A stretch of DNA of 48,988 bases from Sphingobacterium thalpophilum (GCA_945865415.1 CAMBFY010000002.1:1-48988), one strand, 5' to 3'; positions 1 to 10,960 are shown, counted from the first letter of the stretch. The notes: a model not told the origin generated them from the letters alone. A program made the numbers and translations.

Positions 1-1
1 G

Positions 2-649
2 CTTATTTTGACAAGTAGCTTACCTGTTTTACAAGCTCAGATCCTTGTTCATGAAGAACCCCGTCATCAACCTGTCTTTCAGAATAAAGATATCCGCATC
101 CTTAATGTACGCGTAGCACCGGCTGATACTTCTTTATATCACATGCATACCACACCTTCCTTTTTTATCCGGCTTACAAACACCATAACCGGTTCGCAGG
201 TACAGGGCGAAACAAAAAAGACTGGCCAATCTCAGGCCGGGGAAATACGATTCGAAAATTTATCACCCCCAAATAATCGCATACATCGGGTTTGGAACGC
301 CGACAAAGATACTTTTCACGTAATGGATGTCGAGTTATTGATGAAGAAGGCAGTCTTCGATGAAAAGCCAATGACATTGCCAAATCTTAAGCTTGAAATT
401 GATACGACTTGGGTAAGAGCATACCGGTTAAATCTCTTGAATGAAATTGAGTTTAAAGCAAAAATTAAAAAACAAAGTCTGGTTTTGGTTTCTCTAAATG
501 CAAGCACAGTTGAAATTGGCCAAAATGGAAACAGGGAACTTCAAACCCTCAAGTCTGGAAGCTTTTTTGTTATTAACAGGAAGGAATCTTTTTCCCTCAA
601 AAACAAAACTGAAAGTACCAATCAGTTCGTTTTACTGGAATTGCCCTAA
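2..649 (+). CDS. Hypothetical protein with cupin-like character, probably 5'-truncated by the window edge
   Basis: The reading frame is open to the window edge (..LILTSSLPVLQAQ, resembling the end of a signal peptide); the listed ORF begins at a TTG. HMHTTPSFFIRL resembles a cupin motif. Confidence 0.55.
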   Translation, partial: LILTSSLPVLQAQILVHEEPRHQPVFQNKDIRILNVRVAPADTSLYHMHTTPSFFIRLTNTITGSQVQGETKKTGQSQAGEIRFENLSPPNNRIHRVWNADKDTFHVMDVELLMKKAVFDEKPMTLPNLKLEIDTTWVRAYRLNLLNEIEFKAKIKKQSLVLVSLNASTVEIGQNGNRELQTLKSGSFFVINRKESFSLKNKTESTNQFVLLELP

Positions 650-775
650 GGGTTCGAATCAAAAAAATATTTTTTATAACATAAACTTAATACACTTGTT
701 GTCAGATAATTGTTAGTTTTAAATCAATCAAAATCTTTTGATATTTTTATAGTCTTTAAATTTTAAATTTGTTCC

Positions 776-1285
776 ATGAAAACACTACTAATAGTACTCG
801 CAATGTTCATTACAACTCCGCCTTCAATTTATACCTTCAAGGTTCAAAATATTGATGGCAAGACTCTTGATCTGAAACAATATAAGGGCAAGAAAGTTTT
901 AATAGTCAATACAGCTTCAAAATGCGGTTATACTAGGCAATACGCTGACCTTCAGAAGTTGGCAGATACCTACAAGGATAAACTTGTGGTAATTGGTTTT
1001 CCTGCGAACAATTTCGGCGGACAGGAGCCAGGTGAAAACTTAAATATCAAGGAGTTTTGCCAAAAGAATTTTGGTGTAACTTTCCCTTTAGCTGAAAAAA
1101 GCAGCGTAAAAGGAGATGATATCAGTCCGCTGTTCAAGCACCTGACAACCGCTGCAAATCCTGATTTTACAGGCGATATCAAATGGAACTTTGAAAAATT
1201 CCTGATTGATGAAGACGGAAATCTGATTCGGAGATTCCGCTCTGCTGTAACTCCAATGTCAACAGAAATCACTAAAAATCTTTAA
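776..1285 (+). CDS. Glutathione peroxidase family protein
   Basis: NTASKCGYTRQYADLQ, FPANNFGGQEPG and IKWNFEKFLID motifs; Cys-type active site. Confidence 0.93.
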   Translation: MKTLLIVLAMFITTPPSIYTFKVQNIDGKTLDLKQYKGKKVLIVNTASKCGYTRQYADLQKLADTYKDKLVVIGFPANNFGGQEPGENLNIKEFCQKNFGVTFPLAEKSSVKGDDISPLFKHLTTAANPDFTGDIKWNFEKFLIDEDGNLIRRFRSAVTPMSTEITKNL

Positions 1286-1296
1286 TACTTATTCAA

Positions 1297-1743
1297 ATGA
1301 AAAGATTCTTATTAGTACTTTTTGTAGTGTTTTCACTAACAGAAGCCTATGCCATTAATGTAAAGATTAGTGATGAAGATCAGCTTAAAAGTCTTGTCGA
1401 TAGTTTTTCGATTGCCATTGTGAAAAAGGATAAAGCATGGATGGGTTCTTACCTTAGCGAAAACTGCAAAATGTATGAACCTTCAGGAAGCACACTTGAT
1501 AAAGCAGGTATTATCTACACCTTTACAGGTGGAATCTATGATGTTAGTAAATCCACTGCACTAAATAAGTCATTTACTATCGAAGCAACTGATGCTACCG
1601 GATCAGTTGATTTTGATGTTATGGGTGTTGCAAATTTAGATGGAAACCGGATGGATATAGCAGGTTCATACAAGTTTAATTTAAAGTTCGTAAAATCGGA
1701 TAAGGGCTGGATGATCTCTGAGATTATCATTAACAGAGGCTAA
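1297..1743 (+). CDS. Secreted SnoaL/DUF4440-like (NTF2-fold) protein
   Basis: Signal peptide, then a short alpha+beta domain of NTF2-like style (SFSIAIVKKDKAWMGSYLSENCKMYEPSG). Confidence 0.6.
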   Translation: MKRFLLVLFVVFSLTEAYAINVKISDEDQLKSLVDSFSIAIVKKDKAWMGSYLSENCKMYEPSGSTLDKAGIIYTFTGGIYDVSKSTALNKSFTIEATDATGSVDFDVMGVANLDGNRMDIAGSYKFNLKFVKSDKGWMISEIIINRG

Positions 1744-1767
1744 TCTTAAGCCGCGTATCTGTTCAAT

Positions 1768-1801
1768 AAAAAATGCCCTTGGACTTTCCAGGGCATTTTT
1801 T
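1768..1801. terminator. Bidirectional intrinsic terminator
   Basis: AAAAAATGCCCT ... AGGGCATTTTTT inverted repeat between convergent genes. Confidence 0.85.
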
Positions 1802-1823
1802 ATCGAACAAACAATTGTTTAGA

Positions 1824-2441
1824 CTATTTAAAACGATAAGCCAAACTGGTTTGAATTACCTGATTTTTGTAAATTGGAGTTTCACTTGATCCATTTTCAT
1901 TGTTTTTCTGGAAGTCAATTGCATAACGTCCTTGCAAACTCAATTGATCAGTAAGACCAACACCTAAACCCAATACACCGCCAACAAGGCTTTTCTTCAG
2001 GTTTTCATTCTCATTCCTGATCGTATTCTGGTAAGATGAGTCTCCTAGTGTAAATTTCTCCTTTGTGGATGCAAGGAATGAAACCTGAGGACCAACGTAA
2101 ATGCTAAATTTATCAGCTGCGCTAATCTTAGCCAGAATTGGAATTTCAATAAAGTTTGTGGTTACGGAATATTCATTTGCCACGCCCAGTAAACTTGTGC
2201 CTGTTGTCTTATATCCTTTTTGGGAAAACATAAGCTCTGGCGAGAAGGCCAGGCCTTTAACAACCGGAATATCAACGAACACTCCGGCATTTAAGCCCGG
2301 TTTAAATTCCGTATCGAAATTCCTGTCATTTGTTTTGATAATTTTGGAGAAATTAACTCCTCCTTTAATACCAAATGTTTGTGCTTCTGCAGCTCCTGCT
2401 AACAGTACACTTATGGCTAAAACTAATACCTTTTTCATCAT
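1824..2441 (-). CDS. Outer-membrane beta-barrel protein (PorT family)
   Basis: Signal peptide; FGIKGGVNFSKI start; alternating beta-strand pattern; LAYRFK C-terminus. Confidence 0.85.
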   Translation of the reverse strand: MMKKVLVLAISVLLAGAAEAQTFGIKGGVNFSKIIKTNDRNFDTEFKPGLNAGVFVDIPVVKGLAFSPELMFSQKGYKTTGTSLLGVANEYSVTTNFIEIPILAKISAADKFSIYVGPQVSFLASTKEKFTLGDSSYQNTIRNENENLKKSLVGGVLGLGVGLTDQLSLQGRYAIDFQKNNENGSSETPIYKNQVIQTSLAYRFK

Positions 2442-2520
2442 GATGTTTATTTATTTATAGGTCTGTATATGAAATAATGATGCCAAGCTGTGATAATGGA
2501 TGATATAAGGCCTATTATGT

Positions 2521-2799
2521 GTGAGAAAGTGTTTAATCAGATGGATTCCTTTGATAAATTTGTTTGGTTTAAGTTCAATTGTATTTTTTATCGGACGATT
2601 TATGATGATTATCGAAGTAATGGCCTGGGCGGCCCTGATTTTCTTATTTTTGAACATAGCGGGAATTTATTTCTTGTACAGATTCCTCAAGAAGCGATTG
2701 ACTGATATATTTTCAGTATGGCTTTACAGTATCTGTTTAAGTCTTGGAATAAATTTTTTATTAACTCTATTTGGCTTGATTCTGTTTCTTAATGAATAA
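2521..2799 (+). CDS. Small membrane protein, hypothetical
   Basis: Hydrophobic helices; end overlaps the start of the next ORF. Confidence 0.4.
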   Translation: MRKCLIRWIPLINLFGLSSIVFFIGRFMMIIEVMAWAALIFLFLNIAGIYFLYRFLKKRLTDIFSVWLYSICLSLGINFLLTLFGLILFLNE

Positions 2800-4543
2800 T
2801 TTCACAAAATATTTACGTCCCCTCATGTACAAAAACTTAAAACACCTTGTTTTTTTTATCTTTCTGATAAGTCCGCTAATCAGTTTTTCCCAAACTCAGA
2901 GTTCATATATAAGTGCTTTAGATAAACCTAATGATTGGGTTGAAACTGTTTTTAAAAAATTAAATAAGCGTGAACGAATTGCTCAGTTATTTATGGTCAG
3001 GGCTCATACTGATAAAGGAAAGGCCTTCGAAGATTCAATTGCAAAGCTGATTCGAAAGGAGCGTATTGGCGGACTCGTATTTTTCCAGGGAGGGCCGGCC
3101 AGGCAGGCTGCATTAACTAACCGTTACCAGGCATCATCAAAAGTGCCTTTATTAATTTCTATGGATGCTGAATGGGGTTTGGGAATGCGACTCGACAGTA
3201 CTATATCTTATCCTTACCAGCTCACACTTGGAGCAATCCAGGATAATAAGCTGATCTATGAAATGGGTAAACAGGTGGCCATGGATTTTAAACGTATCGG
3301 TATGCAGGTAAACTTTGCTCCGGTTGCGGATATCAATAATAACCCAAAGAACCCGGTTATTGGTATCCGATCATTCGGAGATAATAAATTCAATGTTGCA
3401 AAAAAAGTTACTTCCTACATGAAAGGACTTCAGGATCATAATGTTATGGTTAGTGTCAAGCATTTTCCTGGGCATGGCGATACAGATGTTGATTCACATT
3501 ATGACCTCCCGCAACTACCCTTTACCCGCGAGCGATTAGATTCTTTGGAGTTATATCCTTTCAGAGAATTAATCAAAGAAGGGGCTTCCGGGATTATGGT
3601 TGCTCACATGAGTATCCCGGTGCTTGATAATACCCCCAATTTACCCTCCACACTTTCCAGGCCTATTGTTACCGGACTTTTGAAGGAGGATCTTGGGTTT
3701 AAGGGAATTATTTTTTCGGATGCGATGGAAATGAAAGGTGTGGCAAAGTTTTTTCCGGAAGGGGAAAGTGATGTACTGGGCCTTATTGCCGGACTTGATG
3801 TTATTGAGCTTTCCGGCAATTCTAAGCGGGCTGTAAAACTAGTTCGTCAATCAATTAGATCCGGAGAACTGAGTTGGGAACGGATTAACAGCAGTGTCAG
3901 AAAGGTGCTTTTGGCAAAATATTGGTCTGGTTTGTCTAATAAAAACTTTGTAAATCCTGAAAACATCATTTCCGACCTTAATCGTCCTGAAGCCAGGCAG
4001 CTAAATCAGCAATTGGCAGATGCTGCGGTAACGATTCTGAATAGTGATTCACAGATCAGAAATCTGGATTTAAGCAAGAAAACTGCACTTGTAAGTATGG
4101 GAACACCAGGCCTGACGACATTTCTGAATATGATGAAACCTCTGTTGCCAAACTCTTTGATCTTTTTATTACCCAAAGATGCTTCTGACAACGATATAAA
4201 TAACGTCAGGACCGAGTTAAAGGCCTATGATCAGATCATCGTCAGTATCCATGATACCAGAAGACGACCGGGTGCGGTGCTTGATTATACAGCCGGACTA
4301 AAAACGCTCATTGCGGATATTGCCGGGATGAATAGTATGATAACACTGTTTGCGAACCCATATTCAATTACAGGACTTCCAGGAATTGAAAAGGTAAAAA
4401 CCTTAATTGTAAATTATCAGAATTCAGAAGAAGCACAAAAAGCAAGTGCTAAATTGATAAACGGTCAATTAAAAGCAAGCGGAAAATTACCGGTGGCCGT
4501 TAGTCCGGGTTATAAAAATGGTGCAGGAATCATTCAGAAGTAG
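2792..4543 (+). CDS. Glycoside hydrolase family 3 protein (beta-N-acetylhexosaminidase type)
   Basis: GIRSFGDN, VKHFPGHGDTDVDSHYDLP and FSDAMEMKGV motifs typical of NagZ-like GH3; signal peptide. Confidence 0.93.
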   Translation: MNNFTKYLRPLMYKNLKHLVFFIFLISPLISFSQTQSSYISALDKPNDWVETVFKKLNKRERIAQLFMVRAHTDKGKAFEDSIAKLIRKERIGGLVFFQGGPARQAALTNRYQASSKVPLLISMDAEWGLGMRLDSTISYPYQLTLGAIQDNKLIYEMGKQVAMDFKRIGMQVNFAPVADINNNPKNPVIGIRSFGDNKFNVAKKVTSYMKGLQDHNVMVSVKHFPGHGDTDVDSHYDLPQLPFTRERLDSLELYPFRELIKEGASGIMVAHMSIPVLDNTPNLPSTLSRPIVTGLLKEDLGFKGIIFSDAMEMKGVAKFFPEGESDVLGLIAGLDVIELSGNSKRAVKLVRQSIRSGELSWERINSSVRKVLLAKYWSGLSNKNFVNPENIISDLNRPEARQLNQQLADAAVTILNSDSQIRNLDLSKKTALVSMGTPGLTTFLNMMKPLLPNSLIFLLPKDASDNDINNVRTELKAYDQIIVSIHDTRRRPGAVLDYTAGLKTLIADIAGMNSMITLFANPYSITGLPGIEKVKTLIVNYQNSEEAQKASAKLINGQLKASGKLPVAVSPGYKNGAGIIQK

Positions 4544-4585
4544 TCTGAATTTGCATTTTTAAAATAGGCTATTAAAACTATCAAG

Positions 4586-4612
4586 GCCGGCCAACTATGC
4601 CGGCTTTTTTTA
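4586..4612 (+). terminator. Intrinsic terminator
   Basis: GCCGGC-CAACTAT-GCCGGC followed by a T run. Confidence 0.8.
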
Positions 4613-4721
4613 TTCCTTCGATCTATGGGATTGCAATACCATATTGAAGAATAAAATCAATATTTTTATGGTTCGATAATCAAAAGCCAGCTTTCAATAA
4701 ACCTTCAAACCACATACAGAA

Positions 4722-7700
4722 ATGTCTCAGCAAAAAGCCCTGAAGTTAGTTCGTGCATCTGCAGGCTCAGGTAAAACTTTTGCCCTCACAGCGCACTATT
4801 TGGTTTTGCTGTTTAGCGGAATGGGCAAATACCGTGAAATTTTGGCGGTTACCTTTACAAATAAGGCAACAGCTGAAATGAAGGAGCGTATTCTTGGATC
4901 TCTTGAAGAACTTGCACGCTATGGGTTTGAAAAATCAAAGTTTAGCACTATCCTCAAGGAAAATTACCCTAACCTGGTTGATCAGGAGGTCAGGGTAAGG
5001 GCTTCTGAAATATATGCAGGTATTTTGCATGATTACAGCCGATTTTCAATCAGTACTATCGATGGTTTTGTACAGCAATTAATACGCAGTTTTGCCTTTG
5101 AGCTAAATATCGATAGCGGCTATAAGCTTGAAATGAATCAGGAAAAAGTAAAGGATGAACTTGTGATGGCATTAAATCTGCAGCTAGAAAAAGATCCTGA
5201 ACTACTTGACTGGGTGACTGGTCTTGCCATTGATCGCATCAGCAATGGAGAGGACTGGGATTATAACCGTGCTTTAAAAGAACTCGCCAAGGAAATATTT
5301 AAGGAACGTTACTTTCCCTTTCAGGAGGCTATGCAGGCTATGGGGACTGAACAGACTAAGGAATTCAATGCATTACGCAATCAGATAAAAAAGGGTATTA
5401 AAACTTTTAATGAGGAGATTATTGAATATACCAGCCGGATTGCAAAAATTGTGGATGCCTCAGAGATTGAATCAAAAAATCTAGATAGGAAGACACAGAA
5501 TCCCCTATTAAATTTAGAAAAGATAATTAATGGAGATTTTGCAAGGGTTGAAACGCTCAGAAAATTACTTAATAATTTTGATCAGTGGCCAAATAGTACC
5601 TTGAAAGATACAAGCCGGGTAGAGCGCTTATATGATGAAATAAATCCTCTTTTGGCTGTGTTAATAGGCTATTACGATGAAGGGATTGAAATCTATTATA
5701 CCTATCTGGCTATTGATAAGAATAGCTCATACCTCCGTTTAATGCAAAAAATGGCTGATCTGTTAAAAGATTATCGTTCAGAAAAGCGGGCTTTACTTAT
5801 TTCCGATGCACAGCAGCTATTAAAGGGGATTACAGGTTCTGATGCAGATAATCCCTCATTTATCTGGGAAAAAACCGGAAACAAGTTTAAACATTTTCTA
5901 TTCGATGAGTTTCAGGATACCAGTACCTTTCAATGGATGAATTTTTTGCCTCTTTTAAAAAATGCGATAGCAGATGGTTCTCATGTGGCACATTCGGCTC
6001 ATCTGGTTGTTGGAGATGTTAAGCAATCGATTTATCGCTGGAGAAACGGCGACTGGCGAATTTTGCACAGTTATTTGAAGCGGGATTTGCTTGAGGCTAA
6101 TGTAAGTGAGGAGAATCTGGTTTATAATCGTAGAAGTGCAGAAAATATTATTCGCTTTAATAATTATCTCTATAGCAAACTGCCTTTAATTTTACAGCAA
6201 AACCTAAATGATGTTTTTTATGAATCAGCGCCAGGCTATCTCCATGATTCATGGGAAACAGAAAACAGCAGTATGATTGTTAAGGCTTATGAGGGAAGTC
6301 ATCAGGAAGTAACTGATAAAACTTTAACAGGTGGAAAGATTGAAGTAAAATTCTTTCCAAAGAAACCAAATTCGCCTTTGGCAGATGAACAGGAAGAAGA
6401 AGAAGAAAAGCAGTCTGAAGCAGTAGATTATACCATAGAGAAGCTGATTGAGGTTTTAGAGCAAGGTGTATCCATGAGGGATATTGGTATTTTGGTGGGG
6501 AAAAATAATGAAGCAGTACAAATTCTGGATTGTATTTTTCTAGGTGAGAATCAGAAACGACTGGCCAAAGCTGCAGGAAAAACCTTTCAGGTAATATCCG
6601 GCGAAGCTTTGAAGATTATGAATAATCCGGCTATCGCTTTGTTAACTTCAACTTTTCGATTGCTTACTGCGAGGGAATCGGAGAGCGGAATTTTTAAAGC
6701 TGAGTGTGCAAGGCTTTGGACTCAAATTCAAAATCCTAATCATGAATTAGTTGGCTTAGAAAGTAAACATTGGATGAATATGGCTACCGCTTCGATCTCT
6801 TCAATGGAAGAAGTATTACCTCGGGAATTATGTTCTGATTTAAATTCATTTAAGCACCTGCCAATTGCTGAACTGACAGAGAAACTGATTCATATTTACC
6901 GTCTTGGAATTGCAGAGTCTCAATGTCTTATTCCTTTTCTTCTCGCCTTCCGGGATCAGGTGGCCGTGTTCGCAGCTGCCGGAGATCAGGGAATCGGCTC
7001 ATTTTTGGAATGGTGGGATAATGAGGGCTCGGGAAAGGCTTTACCATCTTCAGAGAGCCAGGATGCAGTCCAGATTATGACAGTTCATAAATCCAAAGGA
7101 CTTGAATTTAAAGCGGTGATTGTGCCTTTTCTTAGCTGGAGATTTGCTAAATCCTCATCTGGACATATAAGAAATCTTTTATGGGCTGATGCTAAATCTG
7201 CTGGTTTTGAGCAGTTTAAATCTTTTCCGGTAGATCTTAGTAAAGGATTGGCATCTAGTGTATTTGCCCGGGATTATTTTGAAGAGGTCATGCTGGGTTA
7301 TATGGATGTGATCAATACCATGTATGTGGCTACAACCAGGGCAAAGGATTATTTATGTCTAATCTGCCCAAATGTTCCTGCTAAGAAGAAGGACGGAAAA
7401 GAAGGTTCAGCGAAAAATATTCAATCGATTCTTTCAGTTTTATTCGAAAATGCGGATACCGGCGATCTGCAGTTTGAGTCAGATGATACTCATTATTTTA
7501 TGGGTGAACTTCCGGATCTGATTGTAGATTCTGATCAGGTTTCAGAACATGAATCTCTGAAAATTACTAAATATCATGTGAATGAACAGCTAACTGATCG
7601 GTTCAAACGAAACAGCGTGGCTGAGGATTCATGGTTTAATGCAAAGCAGCGTAAAGGAATTGTCATGCACAAAATACTGGAAACCTTAAGCGGTACTTTA

Positions 7701-8066
7701 GATCTTGATAAACTTATTTCTGAAAAGGTTCAGGAGGGATTAATCAGGGAATCAGAAAGGGAAGAAATCAGACAAGTTATAGGGGATGTCCTCGTTCAGG
7801 AAGAAATACAGCAATGGTTCAAAACTGCAAAATCGGTCATTAGTGAAAAGGATATGATTATTGATTCGGGAACAGTTAAAAGGCCGGATAAACTCTTTGT
7901 ATTTGAGAAGAATGCAGTTCTTTTGGATTTTAAATTTGGTGCTCAAAACAATAATTATATGGCCGATATCAGTCTTTATCGTGATAATCTGATGAAAATG
8001 GGCGAATTTGAGCAGGTGGATGCCTATTTATGGTATGCCCAGAATCGTAAATTGCAAAAGGTCTGA
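4722..8066 (+). CDS. UvrD/RecB/AddA-like ATP-dependent exonuclease, helicase-nuclease subunit
   Basis: Walker A (RASAGSGKTFALT), FDEFQDTS, VGDVKQSIYRWR, MTVHKSKGLEF, ATTRAKDYL; C-terminal LLDFKFG nuclease motif. Confidence 0.92.
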   Translation: MSQQKALKLVRASAGSGKTFALTAHYLVLLFSGMGKYREILAVTFTNKATAEMKERILGSLEELARYGFEKSKFSTILKENYPNLVDQEVRVRASEIYAGILHDYSRFSISTIDGFVQQLIRSFAFELNIDSGYKLEMNQEKVKDELVMALNLQLEKDPELLDWVTGLAIDRISNGEDWDYNRALKELAKEIFKERYFPFQEAMQAMGTEQTKEFNALRNQIKKGIKTFNEEIIEYTSRIAKIVDASEIESKNLDRKTQNPLLNLEKIINGDFARVETLRKLLNNFDQWPNSTLKDTSRVERLYDEINPLLAVLIGYYDEGIEIYYTYLAIDKNSSYLRLMQKMADLLKDYRSEKRALLISDAQQLLKGITGSDADNPSFIWEKTGNKFKHFLFDEFQDTSTFQWMNFLPLLKNAIADGSHVAHSAHLVVGDVKQSIYRWRNGDWRILHSYLKRDLLEANVSEENLVYNRRSAENIIRFNNYLYSKLPLILQQNLNDVFYESAPGYLHDSWETENSSMIVKAYEGSHQEVTDKTLTGGKIEVKFFPKKPNSPLADEQEEEEEKQSEAVDYTIEKLIEVLEQGVSMRDIGILVGKNNEAVQILDCIFLGENQKRLAKAAGKTFQVISGEALKIMNNPAIALLTSTFRLLTARESESGIFKAECARLWTQIQNPNHELVGLESKHWMNMATASISSMEEVLPRELCSDLNSFKHLPIAELTEKLIHIYRLGIAESQCLIPFLLAFRDQVAVFAAAGDQGIGSFLEWWDNEGSGKALPSSESQDAVQIMTVHKSKGLEFKAVIVPFLSWRFAKSSSGHIRNLLWADAKSAGFEQFKSFPVDLSKGLASSVFARDYFEEVMLGYMDVINTMYVATTRAKDYLCLICPNVPAKKKDGKEGSAKNIQSILSVLFENADTGDLQFESDDTHYFMGELPDLIVDSDQVSEHESLKITKYHVNEQLTDRFKRNSVAEDSWFNAKQRKGIVMHKILETLSGTLDLDKLISEKVQEGLIRESEREEIRQVIGDVLVQEEIQQWFKTAKSVISEKDMIIDSGTVKRPDKLFVFEKNAVLLDFKFGAQNNNYMADISLYRDNLMKMGEFEQVDAYLWYAQNRKLQKV

Positions 8067-8068
8067 CC

Positions 8069-10960
8069 ATGGAACATCAGTCATCGGATAAATTTCTGTA
8101 TCGTGTTGCTGAAGATCTTTTGAACCGATTTGGAAAAGATCTTCAGGATGTTGCAATCGTGTTCAATAATAAACGACCCCAATTATTTCTGCGGAAGTAC
8201 CTGGCAGAGATTAGTGGGAAGCCTATCTGGAGTCCGCGCTTTTACACCATCCAGCAATTTTTCTCTGATTCAAGCAAACTGGTTTGTGCATCACAGTTAA
8301 AGCAGTTTTTTATTCTCTATACAGAGTATAATCTCCTCTTAAAAAAGGAGGGTAAAGAACCAGTTAGCGCTGATGTTTTTTACCCTTTAGCCGAAATTAT
8401 TGTGTCTGATTTTTCTCAGATTGATTATTACATGGCCAATCCTGAGAAGGTCTTTAATCTAATAGGCAGCATTGCGGAGCTGGAACAGCAGTTTCCAAAT
8501 TTCGAAGAGGAACAACTTGCTTTTATGGAGAGTTTTTGGTCTTCATTTTCTCAGGAAAAGCAAAATAAAATCCAGGAGAAATTTATTGAAATGTGGCATC
8601 GAATGCCAAATCTCTATCAGAATTTTCATTCAAGGCTTTCGGAACAGGGTCTTATAAGCAGTGCTAAAATGTATCGCAACCTTGCCGAGGGAAAGGATTC
8701 TGATCAGAAATTTTTAGATGAATTTAGTCATATTGTCTTTGTAGGCTTTAACGCATTATCTAAAGCAGAGGAAATATTGTTTAAATCATGGCAGGATGAA
8801 GGACGTTGCTCTTTTTATTTTGATGCTGATGAACACTATTTTTCAGATAATATTCAGGAAGCCGGGCATTTTATCAGGAGGAATATCAATACTGTGGGGC
8901 TGGAAAACCAGTTTGCAATCACAGAAAACCGAATTGATGATCCCCGCAAAGAATTTACAATTATTGAGGCTTTGGGTAAAATAGCCCAGGGGAAGTTACT
9001 TACGGAGTTACTCCCTGAAAGTCCGGATCAATATGACCCTGCTTCAAAAGCAATTATTTTGGCTGATGAAAGCCTTTTACTTCCGGTTCTCCAAACTATA
9101 GATGATGAGAATCTAAACATCACTATGGGTTATCCTTTTGAACAATCAGCAGTATTCGGATTATGCGATCTGTGGATGGATGTTCAGGACGAAATAGCCT
9201 CAGGTGATAAAATTTCAATTGCCTATCCTAAAGTTCTGACTTATATTTTCAATCCTCTACTTGATGTAGATATAGAACAGCGGAATTTGATCCATAAGGA
9301 GATTATTGAAGGAAAGAAGGCAAGATTTAAACTTCAGGAGCTTATTGGGAGCAGTAAAATTGCCAGACTTATTTTCAGTCCGTTTGAAAGTCCAGCAAAT
9401 TCAATCAGGAATTTAGGCAGTTTACTCTTGCTGGTATCAGAACAGCTTGCTGATCTTCGAAAACTTGAAAGTTTGCTTATAGCCGAGGCAGTCAAAACTT
9501 TGAATGTGCTCTCAGATAGTTTTGAAGAACTTATGAACGTCGGAGTAATACCTGAGATAAGTGCTGCATTTGTCCTTCGCACGATAAGAAGGTCATTGGC
9601 CGGACTTACTGTACCCTTTGATGGAGAACCTTTATCCGGATTGCAGGTAATGGGTCTTCTCGAAAGTCGTTGTCTTGATTTCGATGAGCTCATTGTTCTT
9701 GGAATGAATGAAGGGGTACTTCCAAAAGTAAGTATTACGCCTTCTTTTATTCCGGATAATGTCAGACGGGCCTTTGCCTTGCCGGTTCTTGAAAACCAAA
9801 ATTCCATTTTTGCTTATTTCTTTTACAGATTACTGCATTGTGCAAAGAAAGTTACCCTGATTTACATTGGAATCACGGATGACAAGGCAGGAAGTGGCGG
9901 AGAAGCAAGCCGGTTTATAAAACAGCTGGAATTTGAAACATCCTGTAAGTTTACCCATGTTCTGCAACAAAATCAGTCTATTGAAACTCCTGCAAGACAA
10001 GGTATTGAAGTTATCAAGGATGGTCTGGTATTGGATAAACTCCGATCCTATTTAAAAAGAAATCCGGAAATTAAATATGATAAAAAGATTTCCGCCTCGG
10101 CATTTACAGATTATATAGCTTGTCCGCTGAAATTTTTCTTTAGCAAAATAGCAGGTCTGGCAGAGCCAAAAGATCTGCCGGATGAGATTGGTCCGAATAC
10201 TGTGGGTACCATGCTTCATACTGTGATGGAAAGTTTTTATCATGATTCGCTTGGAAAGGAAGTAACGGCCGAATACATCAGGCAGCGTGAAAAGTTACTG
10301 CCGGTAATGTGTAAAGCCGCCATGATTAAAGAACTAAAACTTGATCCGGATTATGAACTTCAGCAAAGTGCACTACAGCAGATTGTGATTAAGGTGATTG
10401 AGCAATATGCTTTGAAAGTATTGAGGCATGATGAGCAAATTGCACCTTTTGTAATTAAGGAGCTTGAAGATCGGGATGCCTATGCACCTCTGTTTTCTAT
10501 CGAAGTAGGGGGAAGGGAAGAGCAGGTCAGGTTAACGGGAATCATTGATAGGGTAGATATTCATAAAGGTAAAACCCGAATTGTTGATTATAAAACCGGT
10601 AAAGATCAATTAAAGTATGGAGATTTTGATGGCTTGTTCAATGACGAAGGTAATGGACAGAACAAGGCCCTGCTACAAACGCTCTTTTACACCCTGGTTT
10701 ATGAGATAGTCAGAAATGTGAATCTGGTTGAGCCGCACCTTTACACAGTCAAGGATTTTAAGCACGGTACTGTATTTGCCGGAAAAGGAAAAGATGGTTT
10801 AGTTTTAACAGATGAGAATCTGGCTAATATTAAAGATCAGTTTGCTTTGAAGTTAAAAGAAAAGCTCAATGAGTTATTCGATAGTTCGGTGCCATTCAGG
10901 CAAACTGAGAATACTGATAATTGCAAATACTGCTCTTTTAAGGGGATTTGTCAGAGGTAA
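8069..10960 (+). CDS. AddB-like PD-(D/E)XK nuclease/inactivated helicase subunit
   Basis: IVDYKTGK nuclease motif, ACPLKFFF plus C-terminal CKYCSFKGIC cysteines (AddB-type Fe-S arrangement); starts 2 nt after the upstream gene. Confidence 0.9.
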   Translation: MEHQSSDKFLYRVAEDLLNRFGKDLQDVAIVFNNKRPQLFLRKYLAEISGKPIWSPRFYTIQQFFSDSSKLVCASQLKQFFILYTEYNLLLKKEGKEPVSADVFYPLAEIIVSDFSQIDYYMANPEKVFNLIGSIAELEQQFPNFEEEQLAFMESFWSSFSQEKQNKIQEKFIEMWHRMPNLYQNFHSRLSEQGLISSAKMYRNLAEGKDSDQKFLDEFSHIVFVGFNALSKAEEILFKSWQDEGRCSFYFDADEHYFSDNIQEAGHFIRRNINTVGLENQFAITENRIDDPRKEFTIIEALGKIAQGKLLTELLPESPDQYDPASKAIILADESLLLPVLQTIDDENLNITMGYPFEQSAVFGLCDLWMDVQDEIASGDKISIAYPKVLTYIFNPLLDVDIEQRNLIHKEIIEGKKARFKLQELIGSSKIARLIFSPFESPANSIRNLGSLLLLVSEQLADLRKLESLLIAEAVKTLNVLSDSFEELMNVGVIPEISAAFVLRTIRRSLAGLTVPFDGEPLSGLQVMGLLESRCLDFDELIVLGMNEGVLPKVSITPSFIPDNVRRAFALPVLENQNSIFAYFFYRLLHCAKKVTLIYIGITDDKAGSGGEASRFIKQLEFETSCKFTHVLQQNQSIETPARQGIEVIKDGLVLDKLRSYLKRNPEIKYDKKISASAFTDYIACPLKFFFSKIAGLAEPKDLPDEIGPNTVGTMLHTVMESFYHDSLGKEVTAEYIRQREKLLPVMCKAAMIKELKLDPDYELQQSALQQIVIKVIEQYALKVLRHDEQIAPFVIKELEDRDAYAPLFSIEVGGREEQVRLTGIIDRVDIHKGKTRIVDYKTGKDQLKYGDFDGLFNDEGNGQNKALLQTLFYTLVYEIVRNVNLVEPHLYTVKDFKHGTVFAGKGKDGLVLTDENLANIKDQFALKLKEKLNELFDSSVPFRQTENTDNCKYCSFKGICQR

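Noticed and set aside
970-1272. 100-aa ORF antisense to the glutathione peroxidase gene
   Set aside because: Entirely inside a clearly coding gene on the opposite strand; shadow ORF.
9334-9807. 157-aa ORF antisense to the AddB-like gene
   Set aside because: Ser/Thr/Arg-rich antisense shadow of a well-supported CDS, with no recognisable domain.
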